Source: Ophiothrix spiculata | Lineage: Eukaryota > Echinodermata > Ophiuroidea > Amphilepidida > Ophiotrichidae | Assembly (NCBI GenBank): GCA_000969725.1 | Contig: JXSR01S027770.1 | Length of the DNA: 20,325 nt | Direction: 5' to 3' (one strand) | Part shown: positions 16,324 to 20,325 of the stretch, piece after piece | Position numbering within the stretch: the first letter of the stretch is position 1 | Layout: each line of letters starts with the position of its first letter | Notes under the pieces: model-generated | What the model was told of the DNA's origin: nothing | The model's input: only the letters and a program-made list of their open reading frames with translations | The model's database searches: none | Program-made: the position numbers and the translations under genes

Positions 16324-16600
16324 ATTTGTTGCAGCTCCTATTTTACAATCATTTGTAATAAGTCCAGTCTTGTATCATAACTCTTTCAATGTCATCATCT
16401 GAAGAACCATTTCAAGGGTCACTGACATATGGGAGTCAACATTTGAAGGTTGTGTTGTTTTCTAGTGGCAATGTGTTCTAAGACCAAATACTTGTAATGA
16501 GGTCATGTGTATTTGTAGCTGCCATTGTCCATAAATTTGCATTACACTCAGTTTGAAGTCCAGTCTTGTGTCCGTGGCTCTTTCAATGTCATCATTTCAC
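16324..16600 (+). repeat. Degenerate tandem repeat, period about 196 bp
   Basis: AGTCCAGTCTTGT followed by CTCTTTCAATGTCATCAT occurs at 16361-16398 and again at 16557-16594. The sequence before each (ATTTGT...AGCT) also corresponds. The first copy is interrupted at ATTT by element A; the second is intact. Confidence 0.65.
16401..16477 (+). repeat. 77-bp direct repeat, copy 1
   Basis: GAAGAACCATTTCAAGGG...GGCAATGTGTT matches 17275-17351 with about six mismatches. The second copy is in the same orientation, 874 bp away. Confidence 0.8.
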
Positions 16601-17274
16601 GACGATTTGAAATCCCAATATATCTATTGATCTTATTCAACAGTTTATAGATAGGCGAGGTCACGCCAATTTAGCACCAGCACACTCAACATGTATACTT
16701 GAACACACAACAGTAAAACCAATGAAATAATGACCAACAATTATGTTGTATACAGGACGTATACAGCTTGGATTAGAAAAACCATTGTTTTCAGTATATT
16801 TAGCTGGTTATTAATGTTATCTACAGACTATTACCTAACTTATACGCTGATCAAATCCCGAATTAAAATACTAGAAAAGGCAAATTATAGTGGATTGTCG
16901 TACAATTTTTACTAGACATCTGTGGTATTTTCGGCATGGTGTAAAACGCCAGTCAAACGCCTCTAAAAATCAACATTTTCAGCATATTCGATCACGTTAA
17001 TTTACATTTTTTCTGCCTATAATATTTTTCATAGTCTCAACATGATTATTTGACTAAGTTTATAAAGCATTGACTGAAAGTATTCCTATCATTGTTTTTT
17101 CTATGGGTTTGCATTGCACATTTAGAGTACGGTAATGATGACATCATAATAGGGGCGCGGCAGAGGTGTAACCAATCACAGGGCTAACAGTCATTATAAT
17201 TAGATCAATATCGACGGGGTAATTGAAACTGTTTTGTTGCTATTGGAACAATGCGCTTCAAATGGTTGTGATTT
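16601..17274. other. Non-coding DNA between the inverted element copies
   Basis: No gene is recognised. A 61-codon frame at 16730-16915 has a hydrophobic stretch but no other support. A GTAATGATGACATCATAATAG segment near 17131-17151 contains a perfect ATGATGTCATC-like palindromic core (GATGACATC) resembling a CRE/ATF site. Confidence 0.4.
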
Positions 17275-17351
17275 GAAGAACCATTTCAAGGGCCACTGAC
17301 ATATGGGAGACAACATTTGAAGATTTTGTTGTTTTCTAATGGCAATGTGTT
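17275..17351 (+). repeat. 77-bp direct repeat, copy 2
   Basis: See 16401-16477 for the partner copy. The repeat suggests that the region between the inverted elements grew by duplication or by insertion of related repeats. Confidence 0.8.
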
Positions 17352-17950
17352 ATGAATACACTCATCAAATTCTGATTTTCCGCGACGTAAATTCACACGG
17401 GGAAAATAATGTTTATATGGGCATTAAACATTGCTTGCTATTGCTACTTCAAATAAATTTTGGACACGAACTGACAATATAAACGCAGCCATCGCGTTGT
17501 AGCAATCGCGAAGTCTGAAAAGCGCTGTGCATTTGCGTAAATTGCACATGCAATTATGTTATGCTTTACATTTTCATGTCCGCGTTTGCTCCGCGTGTCA
17601 CCTCGCCTATCAGAAAGCAAGAATATAAAGCACGCGGAGTGCAGTGGATATTCACAATGCACTGCGCTTGTTGCGTTGCGGTTTGCATTGCAGGAGTTTA
17701 GTGCGTATGAATGTTTCATTGTTTTTGTCGGGTGATAACTGTATAACTGGAATTTTTCGCACTACATTTATTTTCGTGCAAAAATGGATTAGCGCGAAAA
17801 TGAATGCACCACAAAAATTAATGTGTATTTGTTGCAAATGATATTCCATACTTGTCCATGTTCATGTGCGCGAAAATAAAGACACGCGAAATGGTCCAAA
17901 TTTCGCCGTGCGCGAAAATTACTGAGCGCAAAAATATTGGTGTTTACAGT
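17352..17950. repeat. CpG-containing repeat rich in GCGCGAAAAT motifs
   Basis: Multiple copies of (G)CGCGAAAAT and variants (about 17791, 17867, 17885, 17911, 17926), ending in TTTACAGTATTT next to element B. The segment stands out from the AT-rich surroundings by its CpG content. A small hairpin GCAGTGGATATTCACAATGCACTGC lies at about 17641-17665. No gene: the 60-91-codon frames on both strands overlap each other and show no domain. Confidence 0.5.
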
Positions 17951-17954
17951 ATTT

Positions 17955-18539
17955 GAAGAGTTGACTTGCACAACGGCTTGTATCCATTTTGTACTTTTTG
18001 AGAAAAGGGCGAAAAAATTGCAAGGACATCAAAATGAGTCGCAAAATTCCTGATAATGATTTTAGTAATTCTTCACGAATATATCTTTGAAAAATAAGGA
18101 GTAATTTAGATAATTCATCAAATAGTTTCTTATCAATTGACTATTGATTTTTTGCTGAAAATGGATGTAAGCCGTTTTGCAGGGAAACTCATCAAATTTA
18201 AACTTAGGAACCACCGATCTTCCAAATGTTTGCAAAATCTCTTTTTCAATTCTTCATTAGGCTATGATGTACATTATAAATACCAAATTTTAACATCAGG
18301 TGATGTTTAATAACAAAGTTACCAAATATGGGCATTATGCCCTTTTATGCCCAAATATGGTCATACAATGTCCATATTTGGGCATTAAAGTGTCATTTTT
18401 GGGATTTTGACCCACTTAGAGAGATTGTTTGAACAAATTATTTTGCCAGGATGATGCACAAGTTGAAGGTCAGTAAGAACCTATTAAAAACTCATTTCTA
18501 AAAAAATTGTCTCTAAGCCGTTTTGCAATTCAGCTCTGC
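17955..18539 (-). mobile_element. Non-autonomous TIR element, copy B (585 bp, inverted)
   Basis: Reverse complement of copy A along its whole length, diverged by substitutions and small indels. It is flanked by ATTT (17951-17954 and 18540-18543), and its own terminus on the right has decayed from CTCTTC to CTCTGC. The internal hairpin is conserved at 18347-18385. Together with A it makes a pair of arms about 570 bp long, 1.63 kb apart. Confidence 0.8.
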
Positions 18540-18646
18540 ATTTATTTAGTTTAGAGAAGTTTTGGATTTTGACGGTTATATTATTCATTTCTTTTCACAA
18601 AATATATATACACAATATTTTTTTTCTGTAGTGTGTGCATTAGATA

Positions 18647-18825
18647 AATAAATTTGCATTCCATAATGCTCGTAAAATGAGACAAAATCAATGCACTTGC
18701 GGTAAATTTTGATTGCTGTCCAATGCACTCTGCCCCTACGGGCTTCGTGAATTGGACGCATCAAAATTGACCGCGCGTGCATCGATTTTGTCTCATTTCA
18801 CTCGCGTATGAAATGTGCATTTATT
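18647..18825. repeat. 179-bp imperfect palindrome with GCCC-CTAC-GGGC centre
   Basis: The left arm runs from AATAAATTTGCATT through ATGAGACAAAATC to GTCCAATGCACT. The right arm mirrors it and ends GTGCATTTATT. The centre is GCCCCTACGGGC at about 18732-18743. Non-coding hairpin-type element; the 65-codon minus frame at 18585-18782 crosses it and is not a gene. Confidence 0.8.
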
Positions 18826-18916
18826 AACCTATAATTCAAGAATACGTTACACATAAGGGAATACGTGAACATGACGGAATAACTCAATTCTAAAGTAAAA
18901 AACGGACGATAAAAAT

Positions 18917-19136
18917 AAGTGCACTTGTCCGAAAGCTTCCAAGTCCAAATGTTAGAAAAAGCTTGCCAGTCCGAATTTTAAAAAAGGCCCGCTAGAAAGA
19001 AAAGCACGCTTGTCCCAATTAAAAAAACAGCTTGTCAATCCGAATTTATAATCAGGCTTCCTAGTCCAAAGGCTTCCCAGCCCAGTCTGAATTTAGAAAA
19101 AATGCTTGCTTGTCCAATAATTATTTCAAAAACAGG
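18917..19136 (+). repeat. Degenerate minisatellite, unit about 26 bp
   Basis: About eight diverged units on the theme CTTGYCAGTCCGAATTT followed by an A-rich stretch of 4-8 bases and GG. Examples begin near 18924, 18938, 18960, 19007, 19029, 19056 and 19099. Unit length varies from about 16 to 33 bp. Confidence 0.55.
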
Positions 19137-19343
19137 TCATTAGTTTAAATTATGAAAAAGGTGAATAGAACAAGCGCATATTTTTGTTCTATTCGGACAA
19201 GTGAGTCTTTTTCGCATAAAGTTGACACATAACATGACACACTTTCAAAGGAAAGGTGTGTTTTGAAAAAGTCTATTGCAGTTGTGGGATGTTAGAAATG
19301 TTGTATATTGTATGTATTAAGTGTTTTTAACTGTTTTAAGACT
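19137..19343. other. Non-coding DNA
   Basis: Nothing recognised apart from a GACAAGTGAGTC continuation of the minisatellite theme near 19196. Confidence 0.4.
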
Positions 19344-19606
19344 GCACTCTTAAAAAGAAAGGATCAAATTGATCCGATAAAGTATCAAATATGAGCTTAC
19401 CCTTTTCCGGATCAATTTTGATCCAAATTCTCCTCAAATTTGATCCTTTTCGGATAAAACACTCTCTTTTTTATCCGAAAAGGATCAAATTTGAGGAGAA
19501 TTTGGATCAAATTTGAGGAGAATGTGTATCAAAATTGATCCGAAAAAGGGTTAGCTCATATTTGATACTTTATCAGATCAAAAATCCTTTCTTTTTAAGG
19601 GTGTGC
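19344..19606. repeat. 263-bp palindrome rich in GGATCAAA motifs
   Basis: Ends are GCACTCTTAAAAAGAAAGGAT and CCTTTCTTTTTAAGGGTGTGC. The arms meet around 19458-19468 (CACTCTCTTTT). The right arm carries an extra tandem copy of GGATCAAATTTGAGGAGAAT (19482-19501 and 19504-19523), so the arms are unequal. At least eight GGATCAA/TTGATCC motifs. It resembles a hairpin MITE; no clear target duplication was found. Confidence 0.85.
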
Positions 19607-19985
19607 AAATTACCAAGATAAAGCAGTTTGTATCTTTTTCAGCAAATATTTAACTAATTTGGTAAAAAAATATTGATGAAAAAAGTTTAATTTGTTGAAA
19701 GTGACACTAATCCAGACTTGTAATCCAAACCAAAATGAACACACCCATGTTGTAAAGTGTCAAAAATACAATTGCATTTTTAATTTTTACTGAAATTTGT
19801 CGAAAGTATTTTATACACAGAAAATGGCCCATGAATGTTATATAGATAAAATGTGTTGCATAATCAAGAAATATTCTGTAAATTTATTAAATGCAGTAGA
19901 TAAACAATATTAATTAAACTGAAATTAACTTTTGGATCAAATTGTCGTTTGTATCTGTTTATTCCACGTAATGTGTTTTTTAAAC
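19607..19985. other. Non-coding DNA
   Basis: AT-rich; no gene, repeat or RNA is recognised. Confidence 0.4.
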
Positions 19986-20124
19986 TGTGATGGCTCACCC
20001 CGAAAGGGGGACTTTGCATATGATATCGATTTTGATTCTATAATTTCATCTGTTCAAGCATTTTCTAAGCTTTCTCAAAAAGTATTCTGTCGCAAAGTCC
20101 CCCTTTTCGGTGTGAGTCATCACA
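19986..20124. repeat. Inverted repeat with 32-33-bp arms
   Basis: The left arm (19986-20017) begins TGTGATGGCTCACCCCGAAA and ends GGGGGACTTTGC. The right arm (20092-20124) begins GCAAAGTCCCCC and ends GTCATCACA. They differ by about four changes and enclose a 74-bp AT-rich spacer. The 68-codon frame at 19932-20138 runs through it and starts at a non-ATG codon. Confidence 0.8.
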
Positions 20125-20325
20125 CATATGTGTGTTGACTTGATTGAATCATTTTGAATTTATAGGGATGATGAGTGGAATGGTAATCAAAATAAGTTTC
20201 TATTCGTTGATTATCGACAATTCATACACTCTGCGTTAAGTACGCGTTGAAATTGTAAATCGAAATGGACAGTTGGAAACTTATACGCATTCATTAATCT
20301 CGTCTAGTTGCACGCTGCGTATCGC
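20125..20325. other. Non-coding DNA at window end
   Basis: No gene or repeat is recognised. The last 90 bases are somewhat richer in CpG (ACGCGT, CTGCGTATCGC). Confidence 0.4.

Noticed and set aside
16730..16915. 61-codon frame with a hydrophobic stretch
   Set aside because: AT-rich noise between repeats, with no homology, signal or neighbour supporting a small membrane protein.
17444..17971. Overlapping 60-91-codon frames on both strands
   Set aside because: Mutually overlapping, in a CpG-containing repeat, and without any domain.
1..20325. tRNA, rRNA, CRISPR array, bacterial operon signals
   Set aside because: None is visible. The regular repeats present are eukaryotic mobile-element and satellite types with variable spacing.

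Overview
The window comes from an AT-rich eukaryotic genome. It has spliced exons with canonical donors and acceptors, a long-terminal-repeat retrotransposon and many palindromic non-autonomous repeats. The retrotransposon has the Gmr1-type order (integrase upstream of reverse transcriptase), which is known mainly from deuterostomes. The host exons encode CARD, B-box and NHL-propeller domains. A marine invertebrate deuterostome (echinoderm, hemichordate or cephalochordate) is the best guess, but the species cannot be fixed from the sequence.

Host gene. Four plus-strand exons fit one gene: a CARD exon (about 1319-1644), a small charged linker exon (2624-2719), a B-box zinc-finger exon (about 14058-14249) and a terminal exon with a six-bladed NHL-like propeller (14387-15240). 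Every junction is phase 1, so all four join in frame to give a predicted protein of about 486 residues, CARD / linker / B-box / NHL. This resembles a RING-less TRIM-NHL protein with an added death-fold domain. A plausible role is sensing or signalling in innate immunity; that is inference. An AP-1-like site and a TATA box lie about 800 bp upstream (500-522).

Intron 2 (2720 to about 14057) holds an antisense 8.1-kb LTR retrotransposon (3260-11335) flanked by a 5-bp CTTAT duplication. Its LTRs are 1529 and 1615 bp and about 1.7 percent diverged by eye. On the minus strand it carries gag, zinc knuckle, protease, integrase, then reverse transcriptase. The copy is defective: gag has an in-frame stop and a frame break, integrase and RT are in different frames, and RNase H is missing. 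Next to it in the same intron are a head-to-head array of diverged repeats rich in YY1-like motifs (11450-12850) and a 163-bp hAT-like MITE with a 6-bp duplication (13235-13397).

The 5 kb downstream of the gene (15241-20325) has no recognisable gene. It is a cluster of different palindromic elements: hairpins at 15325-15365 and 15459-15611, two inverted copies of a roughly 575-bp element (15753-16323 and 17955-18539) 1.6 kb apart, and palindromes at 18647-18825, 19344-19606 and 19986-20124, plus a degenerate minisatellite (18917-19136). One copy of the 575-bp element sits in a repeat whose sister copy inside this window is still empty, which fixes the insertion boundaries.
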